Assembly (NCBI GenBank): GCA_027052755.1
Contig: JALUEN010000017.1
Coordinates: 384 to 6,328 of the forward strand
Length of the DNA stretch: 5,945 bases
Direction: 5' to 3'
From: a bacterium
GTDB taxonomy: Bacteria > DRYD01 > JALUEN01
The notes beneath the pieces were generated by a model. It searched no databases. It was not told the DNA's origin and saw only the letters and a program-made list of their open reading frames with translations. This document shows positions 1 through 5,634 of the stretch, piece after piece; positions within the stretch are counted from its first letter, which is position 1; each line of letters starts with the position of its first letter. The position numbers were made by a program, and so were the translations under genes.

Positions 1-174
1 GCTAGAATAAATGCGGCTGTGAGGAACTATGGGCTCAACTACAGTAAGTTCATCCACGGTTTGAGGAAAGCGGGGATAGAGATAAATAGGAAAGTTCTCC
101 AGCATTTGGCCATAAATGATCCTGAGAGTTTCAAGGAGATCGCCTTGAAAGCGAAGGCAGCGCTTGAGGCTTAA
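1..174 (+). CDS. rplT: 50S ribosomal protein L20, C-terminal part (5' end outside window)
   Basis: The open frame from base 1 encodes the last 57 residues of a protein and ends at TAA 172-174. It carries the conserved C-terminal half of bacterial L20: [20 protein letters not shown], then [13 protein letters not shown], then [12 protein letters not shown] and an Ala/Lys-rich tail. L20 is an early-assembling 23S rRNA-binding protein of the large subunit, usually about 117 residues, so roughly half is present. The globular RNA-binding end is intact and ends where the family normally ends. It is convergent with the pilD operon and unrelated to it in function. The upstream partners usually found with it (infC, rpmI) would lie outside the window. 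Confidence 0.96.
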   Translation, partial: ARINAAVRNYGLNYSKFIHGLRKAGIEINRKVLQHLAINDPESFKEIALKAKAALEA

Positions 175-292
175 ATAACCTGGGGATAGGCTCAAAAATG
201 TTTAACGATTTCCACTAAAGAAGAGGGCACAAGCACACTTTAACCTATGTTCATGTTTTTGTACTTTTCCCTCTCATCAGGCTAGAAGGAAA
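175..292. other. Convergent intergenic gap between rplT and pilD, no clear terminator
   Basis: This 118-bp stretch lies between two convergent stop codons, so both transcripts should end here. I see no GC-rich hairpin followed by a T run on either strand. The best pairing is a 6-bp match, AGAGGG (222-227) with CCCTCT (269-274), across a 41-nt loop, which is too weak to call. Short frames at 198-218 and 247-285 lack an SD and are not called. Termination may be Rho-dependent or use a structure I cannot recognise. Confidence 0.6.
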
Positions 293-1249
293 TTAATACG
301 GATACAAACCGAGGATATTATCCAGGTACCACTTTATAATAGTATCGCCATACAGACCGGCTAGTAAAGCCCCTAGAAGCATAAATGGACCAAAGGCCAG
401 GTAGAAGCTGTGCCTAACATCCTCCTCGTAGATTAAGAATTCCCTGAGGATCCCTCCAAATAAGGGAATAGCTAACAAGCCTAAGGACCACCTCTCAACG
501 GGGATATCTACCTTAAACCTAGGCTTAAGCATGTTCTTGATGAGATAGGCTGAAATCCCGTAAATAGCTCCGACTGTAAAGGATATAAAGGTAGTTAGGA
601 ACACTAGGTGAGGTTTAGCTAGAAATAGCCCTAATGCGAAGGCTAGCTTAACATCTCCTAGACCGAGGGCTTCCTTCTTGAAGATAAGCTTACCTATAAA
701 GTAGATGCTTATGAAGAGCCCTGAGAATAAGAACGCAGTTAAGAGAGCTTCTAGTAGGGGGGTGAGGGAGGAGCTGAGAACTGAGTAAAGTGTGGCGAAA
801 ATTAACCCAACTATGCCTAAAGCTATGTTCAGCTCATCAGGGATTATCTGCCACTCCCAATCAATAAAGGTGATCGGTATCGCAATTCCAAAGAAGGCCA
901 TCCATCTCAAGGTATCTAGCGAGAAACCAAACTTGAGGAAACAGAACAGGAAGCTGAGAGCTGTTAGAACCTCTACTATGAGGTACCTTATAGGGATAGG
1001 AGCTTTGCAGTAGTAACACCTGCCCCTGAGGATTATATAGCTCACTATAGGTATGTTATGCCAGGGCTTTAGCTTTCTCTTGCATACCGGGCAGTGACTA
1101 GGGGGAAAGACTATGCTCATCTCCCTGGGAAGGCGATATATGAGAACGTTATTGAAGCTACCTATTATAGCACCATAAGCGAACGCGAAGAAACCCCACA
1201 ACCATTTGGGAACGACTTGTAGTTGAGAGAAGAGATCTCCTAAGTTCAC
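293..1249 (-). CDS. pilD: Type IV prepilin peptidase / N-methyltransferase (A24A family)
   Basis: A 318-residue polytopic inner-membrane enzyme that removes the leader peptide of type IV pilins or pseudopilins and N-methylates the new N-terminus. The N-terminal domain has the family signature GAIIGSFNNVLIYRLP (26-41). A complete zinc tetracysteine follows: CPVC at 53-56 and CYYC at 78-81. The bilobed aspartyl-protease residues are present: D130 in FIDW, followed by IIPD (135-138), and D199 in GLGDVKL (196-202). About seven or eight hydrophobic segments are visible. The start is GTG (1249-1247), chosen because AGGAGGGG (1262-1255) lies six bases upstream; that SD overlaps the stop of the preceding gene, so coupling is likely. 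Residues about 240-285 are longer than in typical PilD before the last helix (AFGPFMLLGALLAGL). It is the last gene of the minus-strand operon, and its pilus partners pilM/pilN lie divergently. Confidence 0.96.
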   Translation of the reverse strand: MNLGDLFSQLQVVPKWLWGFFAFAYGAIIGSFNNVLIYRLPREMSIVFPPSHCPVCKRKLKPWHNIPIVSYIILRGRCYYCKAPIPIRYLIVEVLTALSFLFCFLKFGFSLDTLRWMAFFGIAIPITFIDWEWQIIPDELNIALGIVGLIFATLYSVLSSSLTPLLEALLTAFLFSGLFISIYFIGKLIFKKEALGLGDVKLAFALGLFLAKPHLVFLTTFISFTVGAIYGISAYLIKNMLKPRFKVDIPVERWSLGLLAIPLFGGILREFLIYEEDVRHSFYLAFGPFMLLGALLAGLYGDTIIKWYLDNILGLYPY

Positions 1250-1254
1250 AATAA

Positions 1255-1262
1255 CCCCTCCT
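1255..1262 (-). promoter_or_regulatory. SD site fixing the GTG start of pilD
   Basis: On the minus strand AGGAGGGG spans 1262-1255, six bases before the GTG at 1249. It overlaps the TAG stop (1263-1261) of the DUF2232 gene, which predicts translational coupling. The nearby ATG at 1268 is out of frame with pilD, which supports the GTG start. Confidence 0.8.
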
Positions 1263-2211
1263 ATCCATTAGCTGGACGCTCTGACCTACTTAGTTTCAGG
1301 ATATGATCTATGGCACAGAAAACTATAGCTAATATCGGGGCTTGAAGACCTATGATTAGGGCTAAAGTTCCAGCTATGGGACCGTAACGTTTACCCCAGT
1401 AAGCAACCGTGTGAACTAAAGCAATGAAAACGGTGAGGATAAACAGGTTAGGGGTTAATATATACGAGAGTTCCTTAAAATTCTCGTTTCCTCCAGCTAA
1501 TATAGCTAGTAGCAAGGTGAGGAAGAAGAGGGGAGTAACCCATCTCTCTAGTCCCCACTGGGATATACCTAAGAACTGAAAGGAGGTATTGAAAGTTTTC
1601 TCCAAGATTTTAAGGGTAACCCATGTGATGAGGGTTCCGTAAATAGTAGCTGTTGTTACTAACATGGAGGGTATTAAGAGGAAGAAAATAGCTGGATCTG
1701 GTGTTGGAACATTTGTTTTCAAGCCCAGGGAGGAGTACAGATCTTGAGAGAGCTTGTAAGATTTAGCGGTTGACTCTAGCGTTAACTTTATTATATCCTG
1801 ATGTAGCACTAACTTAGATAGAAGAAATACTAACAAAAAGCTAGTCAGTACTCCTAAAGTTGAGAGACCTATTAATATGGAAAATCTCTTCTCCCTCTCA
1901 TAAAGCCTTAACCCTAAGCCTATAAATAATCCGATGATACCGGGCCCGATTATTAACGAGATAGCCTTCAAAGGGCCAGATATTATTAGGCTACCGAAGA
2001 AGGTTATGAGGAATATGGATATCCACTCCCTCAATTTATACCTGTAAAAAGCTATGGTAAATGGTACGGGGATTAACAAACTAGCGAAGAGACCTATAAT
2101 AGGGATGAAGTCTGCTACTATAGATAGCACCAGGATGAGGCTAGAGAACAGAGCTATCTCGCTTAAATTGGATAAGCTCTCTTTAGATGAGACTAACTTT
2201 AAGCTCCTCAT
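1261..2211 (-). CDS. DUF2232 / YybS-like polytopic membrane protein
   Basis: A 316-residue, very hydrophobic protein with about eight predicted membrane segments. These fall roughly at residues 18-45, 44-56, 65-80, 84-103, 111-135, 174-202, 226-239, 252-271 and 277-300, in a short-loop arrangement. The overall pattern, the Gly/Pro-rich helix after residue 88 (IGPGIIGLFIGLG) and the segment ISQWGLERWVTPLFF (216-230) before the C-terminal helices match what I know of DUF2232 (YybS), whose biochemical role is not established. The longest soluble stretch (about 136-172) probably faces outward. I chose ATG 2211 over the GTG at 2220 because AGGTGAT (2222-2216) sits four bases before ATG, overlapping the rseP stop, while the GTG lies inside that SD. 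It lies between rseP and pilD, implying an envelope role. The family call is by recognition only. A transporter S-component-like fold is an alternative. Confidence 0.72.
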   Translation of the reverse strand: MRSLKLVSSKESLSNLSEIALFSSLILVLSIVADFIPIIGLFASLLIPVPFTIAFYRYKLREWISIFLITFFGSLIISGPLKAISLIIGPGIIGLFIGLGLRLYEREKRFSILIGLSTLGVLTSFLLVFLLSKLVLHQDIIKLTLESTAKSYKLSQDLYSSLGLKTNVPTPDPAIFFLLIPSMLVTTATIYGTLITWVTLKILEKTFNTSFQFLGISQWGLERWVTPLFFLTLLLAILAGGNENFKELSYILTPNLFILTVFIALVHTVAYWGKRYGPIAGTLALIIGLQAPILAIVFCAIDHILKLSRSERPANG

Positions 2212-2215
2212 CTCT

Positions 2216-2222
2216 ATCACCT
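2216..2222 (-). promoter_or_regulatory. SD site fixing the ATG 2211 start of the DUF2232 gene
   Basis: AGGTGAT (2222-2216 on the minus strand) matches the right part of the full SD consensus AGGAGGTGAT. It is four bases from ATG 2211 and overlaps the rseP stop codon TAG (2223-2221). It contains the GTG at 2220, which therefore is unlikely to be the start. Confidence 0.72.
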
Positions 2223-3288
2223 AGTGGCTGTTCAGTATTCTTGAGATATCTAGGAAAGTAACTATAGCGATAAGTATCAGCAGGAGCGAAAAACCGATGA
2301 AGTGGAGGACCTCCTCCTTAGAGGGATCCCATTTCCTCCTCAGACCTTTCTCCCATAGAAAGGCAATTATCAGGAACAGGGCTCTACCTCCATCTAGTGC
2401 TGGAAATGGAAGCAGGTTGATGTAACCTATAGCGATGTTCAGGAAAGCGGTGAAGATAGCTATCTCATAAATGCTTCTCTCTAAAGTGAACTTGTAGATG
2501 AGTTGACCTATCCCTATAGGTCCTCTTAGACTACCTTTTAGCTCACTATAGTTAGATCTTATATGTAGGAGGAAAACAGTGTACCTATAGGTTACCTCCT
2601 TAACGTACTCCCAAGCGAACCTAATTCCCCTAATTGGGTTAAATTTTCCTCTAGTGATAGCTAGATCTAGCTGTACTCCTAAAATCGCTCGTTTCAGGTC
2701 CTCGTTGTATTTAGGGATCGCTTGTATCACCTTCACCTGGTTACCTCGCTTGATCTCCAAGGTAACAGGCTTTCCAGCTTTATCTGATACGAGCTTGATC
2801 AACTCTTTACCACTGGAAATTCTCTTTCCATTTACAGAGAGTATTATATCTCCCGGTTTTATGCCAGCTTTTGCAGCTGGTGAGTTCTCATAAACGTTAT
2901 AAACCCTTATACCTGGCTCCAACGTGAGAAAGCTCATCGTTACAGCTATAATGAGGAAGGCGAACAGATAATTGGCTAATGGTCCTGCTAGTATGACTAG
3001 GAACCTTTTCCAGTAAGGTTGATTGTAGAAGCTATTCGGGTCATCTGCTTCCTCTGGGGACTCACCTAAGAGCTTAACGTATCCACCGAGGGGAAATATC
3101 CTTATGGAGAATAGAAGATCTCTTATTTTCCTCTGATATATAGCCTTACCGAAACCAAGTGAGAACTCCTGAACAGGCATCTTTAGGAGCAGAGCAACTA
3201 TTAAGTGTCCTAACTCGTGAAAGGTGATCAAGAGGCTGAATACTACGAGAACGCCTATGATACCCTTGAGGGTTAGTATCGCTTCCAT
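2221..3288 (-). CDS. rseP: RseP-type site-2 intramembrane zinc metalloprotease
   Basis: A 355-residue M50B (site-2) protease that cuts substrates within the inner membrane, typically anti-sigma factors already clipped on the outside, or remnant signal peptides. The zinc-binding HELGH is at 24-28 in the first membrane helix. The third zinc ligand is the Asp of LDGG (298-301) in NLLPFPALDGGRAL. Between them are FPLGGYVKLLGE (65-76), the membrane-re-entrant GPLANY (102-107) and one PDZ domain at about 127-190 with ENSPAAKAGIKPGDIILSVN. One PDZ domain and a length near 350 match the Gram-positive/thermophile type more than the two-PDZ E. coli RseP of about 450 residues. Four membrane segments are visible. 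ATG 3288 is preferred over GTG 3297 because the SD GAGGTG (3300-3295) lies six bases before it. It follows the TPR gene after 12 bases, so the two are probably coupled. No candidate substrate such as an anti-sigma factor is seen nearby. Confidence 0.95.
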   Translation of the reverse strand: MEAILTLKGIIGVLVVFSLLITFHELGHLIVALLLKMPVQEFSLGFGKAIYQRKIRDLLFSIRIFPLGGYVKLLGESPEEADDPNSFYNQPYWKRFLVILAGPLANYLFAFLIIAVTMSFLTLEPGIRVYNVYENSPAAKAGIKPGDIILSVNGKRISSGKELIKLVSDKAGKPVTLEIKRGNQVKVIQAIPKYNEDLKRAILGVQLDLAITRGKFNPIRGIRFAWEYVKEVTYRYTVFLLHIRSNYSELKGSLRGPIGIGQLIYKFTLERSIYEIAIFTAFLNIAIGYINLLPFPALDGGRALFLIIAFLWEKGLRRKWDPSKEEVLHFIGFSLLLILIAIVTFLDISRILNSH

Positions 3289-3294
3289 AACACA

Positions 3295-3300
3295 CACCTC
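3295..3300 (-). promoter_or_regulatory. SD site fixing the ATG 3288 start of rseP
   Basis: GAGGTG (3300-3295, minus strand) directly follows the TAA stop of the TPR gene and lies six bases before ATG 3288. The in-frame GTG at 3297 is part of this SD, so the start three codons further upstream is unlikely. Confidence 0.75.
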
Positions 3301-4263
3301 TTATTTTTTCTCGCTTTTTTCATCCGTTAACTTCTTCAACTTGTACTTTATCCAGGAGTTCTTTGGATCTAGCTTACTTGCAAGCTCCAAGTACCTTATG
3401 GCTTTCTCCTTTAAACCTAACTTGATAGCGGTATCAGAAGCTCTGACTAAGCAGGTTATCTTCACGTTAACATTGCCCTTATCTAGTTCTTGGCATTTAT
3501 CAAAAGCTTTCAGGGCATCCTCATATTTTCCCTCATTGAACATTATCACCCCATATAGGAAGTAGCCGTCAGGGTAGAGGTATTTATCTAGCATGGAGCT
3601 GAGAACTTTCAAAGCTTTCCTCTTCTTAGAGAACTTCATATATGTCTTAGCTAGATACTCCGTGGTTATAGGATCATCTGGAAGTAGGTGGTAACTTCTC
3701 TCTAAGTTCCACAGAGCTTTCAGATCTAAGTTGTTCAGGTAGTAGGTTATACCTAAGCCGGTTAAACTGGAGGCGTACTTCTCTGGTCCGCTGATAGCCT
3801 CTAGGAACTCCTCCTTGGCGTCCCTCAAGTACTCTTCCCTGGCTGTGTTGACATATTCCATAAGTGAGACGAAACCCAGGAAAGTGTGAGCTAGCTGTGG
3901 GTTTACCTGAGAGTTGAAGAGTTTATCCTCTACATCTTTAGCTACGTTCTCAAGTTCTCCTAACTCTGAGGCACATACTAAGCCAAATATCAAGGTTGTA
4001 GTTGAATCCGGGTACTTCCAGAATGAGTTAACCCCTTTCTCATAGCATGAGTTAAAATCGCCTGTGTAATAGAGATTTATAACCTCCTGGATTGTTTTAG
4101 GATCATACCTTACTTGTCTCTCGTATAGAGGTGTAGATGCCTTAAAGCTCTCTTCCCCTGAAGATTTACCTGAAGATTTAGGGGTGGATGTCATCGCTGT
4201 TGTTAAAGTAAACGCGATAAGTATTAGCACCTTTAAGATATCAACGAATCTGCTTCTAACCAT
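3301..4263 (-). CDS. Secreted or membrane-anchored TPR-repeat protein
   Basis: A 320-residue protein of unknown specific function. Residues 1-25 form a basic start (MVRSR) and a hydrophobic segment (ILKVLILIAFTL), i.e. a signal peptide or N-terminal anchor. A Ser/Lys/Gly-rich linker follows at about 25-45. The rest is helical repeats. The clearest TPRs are at about 232-265 (YFLYGVIMFNEGKYEDALKA, then LD) and 270-303 (ending ALDP-like SKLDPKN). Weaker ones are at about 165-198 and 199-231, and degenerate repeats probably cover 55-160. Four Cys (C73, C97, C257, C271) lie in the predicted exported part. TPR proteins are scaffolds for protein contact; pilus systems commonly use such proteins (PilF/PilW type), but those are usually lipoproteins and I see no lipobox Cys here. 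The ATG has a strong SD, GGAGGAGG (4277-4270), six bases upstream. It is the first gene of the operon with rseP, DUF2232 and pilD, suggesting an envelope or pilus-assembly role (inference). Confidence 0.85.
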   Translation of the reverse strand: MVRSRFVDILKVLILIAFTLTTAMTSTPKSSGKSSGEESFKASTPLYERQVRYDPKTIQEVINLYYTGDFNSCYEKGVNSFWKYPDSTTTLIFGLVCASELGELENVAKDVEDKLFNSQVNPQLAHTFLGFVSLMEYVNTAREEYLRDAKEEFLEAISGPEKYASSLTGLGITYYLNNLDLKALWNLERSYHLLPDDPITTEYLAKTYMKFSKKRKALKVLSSMLDKYLYPDGYFLYGVIMFNEGKYEDALKAFDKCQELDKGNVNVKITCLVRASDTAIKLGLKEKAIRYLELASKLDPKNSWIKYKLKKLTDEKSEKK

Positions 4264-4269
4264 GTTAAT

Positions 4270-4277
4270 CCTCCTCC
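4270..4277 (-). promoter_or_regulatory. Strong SD of the TPR gene
   Basis: GGAGGAGG on the minus strand (4277-4270) lies six bases before ATG 4263. It is the leading translation signal of the four-gene operon. A close copy, GGAGGAG followed two bases later by TTAA, occurs 53 bp further upstream on the same strand (4330-4324), without a start codon at the matching position. Confidence 0.82.
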
Positions 4278-4318
4278 ACTATGTGATATGTGCTTCTTTT
4301 AGTTTCTTTCTATTAGAT

Positions 4319-4336
4319 TAACACTCCTCCGTGTTA
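4319..4336 (+). repeat. 6-bp inverted repeat with TCCTCC loop in the pilM leader
   Basis: TAACAC (4319-4324) and GTGTTA (4331-4336) are perfect complements around the six-base loop TCCTCC. In a plus-strand RNA the loop would display an anti-SD-like sequence. CTCCTCC (4324-4330) is fully complementary to the SD GGAGGAG at 4378-4384. The stem is short and A/T-rich, so its stability at high temperature is doubtful unless other contacts help. Confidence 0.5.
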
Positions 4337-4368
4337 CCTAACTTAGGTTTTCCTAAGACCTAGGAGTG
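4322..4368 (+). repeat. 7-bp inverted repeat CACTCCT / AGGAGTG enclosing a hairpin
   Basis: CACTCCT (4322-4328) and AGGAGTG (4362-4368) are exact reverse complements separated by 33 bases. They enclose a perfect CTTAGG-TTTT-CCTAAG hairpin (4342-4357). As DNA this could be an operator half-site pair. As RNA it could form a branched stem that competes with the two alternative pairings of the CTCCTCC segment. No T run follows, so it is not an intrinsic terminator. Confidence 0.5.
4342..4357 (+). repeat. Perfect 6-bp hairpin CTTAGG-TTTT-CCTAAG
   Basis: CTTAGG (4342-4347), loop TTTT (4348-4351), CCTAAG (4352-4357). Outside it CCTA (4337-4340) can pair with TAGG (4361-4364) across a small internal loop. 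There is no following T run on either strand, so a regulatory or operator role is more likely than termination. Confidence 0.55.
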
Positions 4369-4375
4369 ATATATC

Positions 4376-4384
4376 AGGGAGGAG
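4376..4384 (+). promoter_or_regulatory. Strong SD before the short leader ORF upstream of pilM
   Basis: AGGGAGGAG lies five bases before ATG 4390. It is as strong as the SD sites of the real genes in this window, which is the main reason to take the tiny frame behind it seriously. Confidence 0.55.
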
Positions 4385-4389
4385 AACTG

Positions 4390-4416
4390 ATGAAAAAGGA
4401 AAAGAATTTAGAATAA
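4390..4416 (+). CDS. Putative 8-residue leader peptide upstream of pilM
   Basis: ATG at 4390 opens an eight-codon frame encoding MKKEKNLE and ending at TAA 4414-4416. It is preceded by a strong SD at ideal spacing. The stop is 32 bases before the pilM ATG and 20 bases before the pilM SD. The peptide is highly charged and lacks runs of a single rare amino acid, so classical amino-acid attenuation is not obvious; a role in ribosome loading or upstream-ORF control is possible. Chance occurrence cannot be excluded with a frame this short. No function is claimed. Confidence 0.35.
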   Translation: MKKEKNLE

Positions 4417-4436
4417 ACTGATTAAACCACTGAAAA

Positions 4437-4443
4437 GAGGTGG
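4437..4443 (+). promoter_or_regulatory. SD site fixing the ATG 4449 start of pilM
   Basis: GAGGTGG (4437-4443) is five bases before ATG 4449. The in-frame GTG at 4440 lies inside this SD, so the start three codons upstream is unlikely. Confidence 0.75.
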
Positions 4444-4448
4444 AAGTA

Positions 4449-5576
4449 ATGAACATCTTGAAAGCTTTAGCAGAATTTGATCTAAAGAGACTCTTTGGCC
4501 TTCAGAAGAAGTTCCTTATCGGTTTGGATATAGGGACCTACTATATTAAATGGGTTGTAGCTCAACCTATTCGCAAGAAAGAGAGAGCAGTTGTCAAGGT
4601 AAAGAATTTAGGATATGTGGAATCTGTTCCTTTAGAGAATAAAGAAGCTGTTGCTGAGAAACTGAGGGATATCTTTAGGGAGAACAACTTTGATCCTAGT
4701 ATCTTCTACCCAGTTGTATCCATCTCAGGATCACAAATTATAGTCAGGCCTGTTAGAATTAAGAAGCGAGAAGGAGCTACTATAGATGAGTTGGTTTATG
4801 AGGAGGCTCAGAAATATATACCTTATAACATTGAGACAGAGGCTAACCTGGTTCACCAAATACTTGAGGAGTCCTTACCTGATGAGCCTGATACTGCTGA
4901 GGTCCTGTTAATAGCTGCTCCTATTGAGCTGATAAACTCTATAGAGGAGATATTGCTCGCAGCTGATTTAAAGAGGGAAGCGATAGAGGTGGACGTGGTG
5001 GCGATATGGAGATTATTAGCTTTTCTTAACTTAGAGACTTTTTACACGGGAACGGTTGCTGTGATTGATATGGGCGCTTATTCCACAGGTATAACTATAT
5101 ACAGTGATGGAAAGCTGAGACATGCTAGGACCCTGTCAATAGGTGGTAACGACTTCACCAGTAAACTGATAGATAACTTGGGGTTAACGCCTGAGGCTGC
5201 TGAGGAGTTCAAACGAAACTACGGTTATATCAAGGTAGAGGACGAGGATGAGGCGCCATCAGCTGAGCATGCGAAGACCTCTGTTATATTTAAGGAGATA
5301 GTAGATAACCTGGTTAGGGAACTGAAGAGATCCTTCCTTTACTACAGGTCTAGGTATAAAGGTAAGCCTATAGAGAGAGTTCTCATCACGGGAGGTGCGA
5401 GCTTGATATCAAATTTAGACGTTTATCTCAGTAAAAGCCTCAAGGTCCCCGTTGAGAGGTTTAACCCATTAGATTACTGCCAACTCCCAGGTAAGCTTAA
5501 GAAGAGTATAGATCATAAGATGGGTAGCCTATTTACTATAGCAACTGGTTTGGCGCTTAGAGCACCTTCACAGTAA
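4449..5576 (+). CDS. pilM: Type IV pilus assembly protein PilM (actin-like ATPase fold)
   Basis: A 375-residue cytoplasmic protein of the FtsA/MreB-like PilM family. It binds the cytoplasmic N-terminal peptide of PilN and links the inner-membrane platform of the pilus machine to the motor side. The actin-fold signatures are in order: phosphate-1 IGLDIGTYYIK (24-34), phosphate-2 VAVIDMGAYSTGITIY (203-218) and the adenosine motif VLITGGASLI (311-320). Between them are ISGSQIIVRPVRI (92-104) and EEAQKYIPYNIE (118-129), which match the characteristic PilM segment with its YIP(F/Y) core. The length is close to the usual 350 or so. An extra 20 residues (LKALAEFDLKRLFGLQKK) precede the phosphate-1 loop; similar short amphipathic starts are known in the family. 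An acidic stretch (VEDEDEAPSAE, 263-273) is probably a surface loop. The downstream gene has the layout of PilN, supporting a pilMN(OPQ) operon. The two are separated by 129 bases rather than overlapping. Confidence 0.95.
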   Translation: MNILKALAEFDLKRLFGLQKKFLIGLDIGTYYIKWVVAQPIRKKERAVVKVKNLGYVESVPLENKEAVAEKLRDIFRENNFDPSIFYPVVSISGSQIIVRPVRIKKREGATIDELVYEEAQKYIPYNIETEANLVHQILEESLPDEPDTAEVLLIAAPIELINSIEEILLAADLKREAIEVDVVAIWRLLAFLNLETFYTGTVAVIDMGAYSTGITIYSDGKLRHARTLSIGGNDFTSKLIDNLGLTPEAAEEFKRNYGYIKVEDEDEAPSAEHAKTSVIFKEIVDNLVRELKRSFLYYRSRYKGKPIERVLITGGASLISNLDVYLSKSLKVPVERFNPLDYCQLPGKLKKSIDHKMGSLFTIATGLALRAPSQ

Positions 5577-5634
5577 ACTGCTTTATTAATTTATACAGGT
5601 TTTCAATTTTAACTTTTTTAAGAGGACTTATGAG
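5577..5634 (+). other. AT-rich pilM-pilN spacer, first part
   Basis: This is a T/A-rich stretch with a T run ending near 5619. A short imperfect pairing of AAACTG with CAGGTTT around a 15-base AT-rich loop precedes it. It is too weak to call a terminator. AAGAGG (about 5620-5625) could serve as the ribosome-binding site for the 23-codon frame at 5635. Confidence 0.4.

Larger units (their letters stand above)
4264..4448. promoter_or_regulatory. Divergent regulatory region between the TPR-rseP-pilD operon and pilM
   Basis: These 185 bp should hold the promoters for both directions because the first genes on each side point away from each other. I see no good TTGACA/TATAAT pair on either strand; AT-rich hexamers such as TATTAG (4311-4316) are too weak to call. 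The region does contain inverted repeats (4319-4336, 4322-4368, 4342-4357), two copies of CTCCTCC (4271-4277 and 4324-4330), and a short leader ORF at 4390-4416. A nonstandard sigma factor or activator-dependent promoters would fit, but this is inference. Confidence 0.55.

Noticed and set aside
222..274. AGAGGG/CCCTCT pairing as a terminator between rplT and pilD
   Set aside because: It has only six pairs over a 41-base loop and no T run on either strand.
247..285. 12-residue hydrophobic frame (MFMFLYFSLSSG) in the rplT-pilD gap
   Set aside because: There is no SD upstream and no context; AT-rich DNA gives such frames by chance. The same applies to the 6-residue frame at 198-218.
792..1013. 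73-codon plus-strand frame opposite pilD
   Set aside because: It lies fully antisense to the catalytic region of a clear prepilin peptidase, has no recognisable domain and no convincing SD.
2654..2893. 79-codon plus-strand frame opposite rseP
   Set aside because: It is antisense to the PDZ region of rseP; composition and lack of motifs indicate a shadow frame.
3224..3565. 113-codon plus-strand frame spanning the rseP/TPR junction
   Set aside because: It overlaps two well-supported genes on the other strand and shows Ser/Phe/Leu-rich shadow composition with no domain.
5577..5620. AAACTG/CAGGTTT pairing plus T run as a terminator after pilM
   Set aside because: The stem is short, bulged and A/T-rich, and it would cut pilN off from its operon; it is unlikely to terminate.
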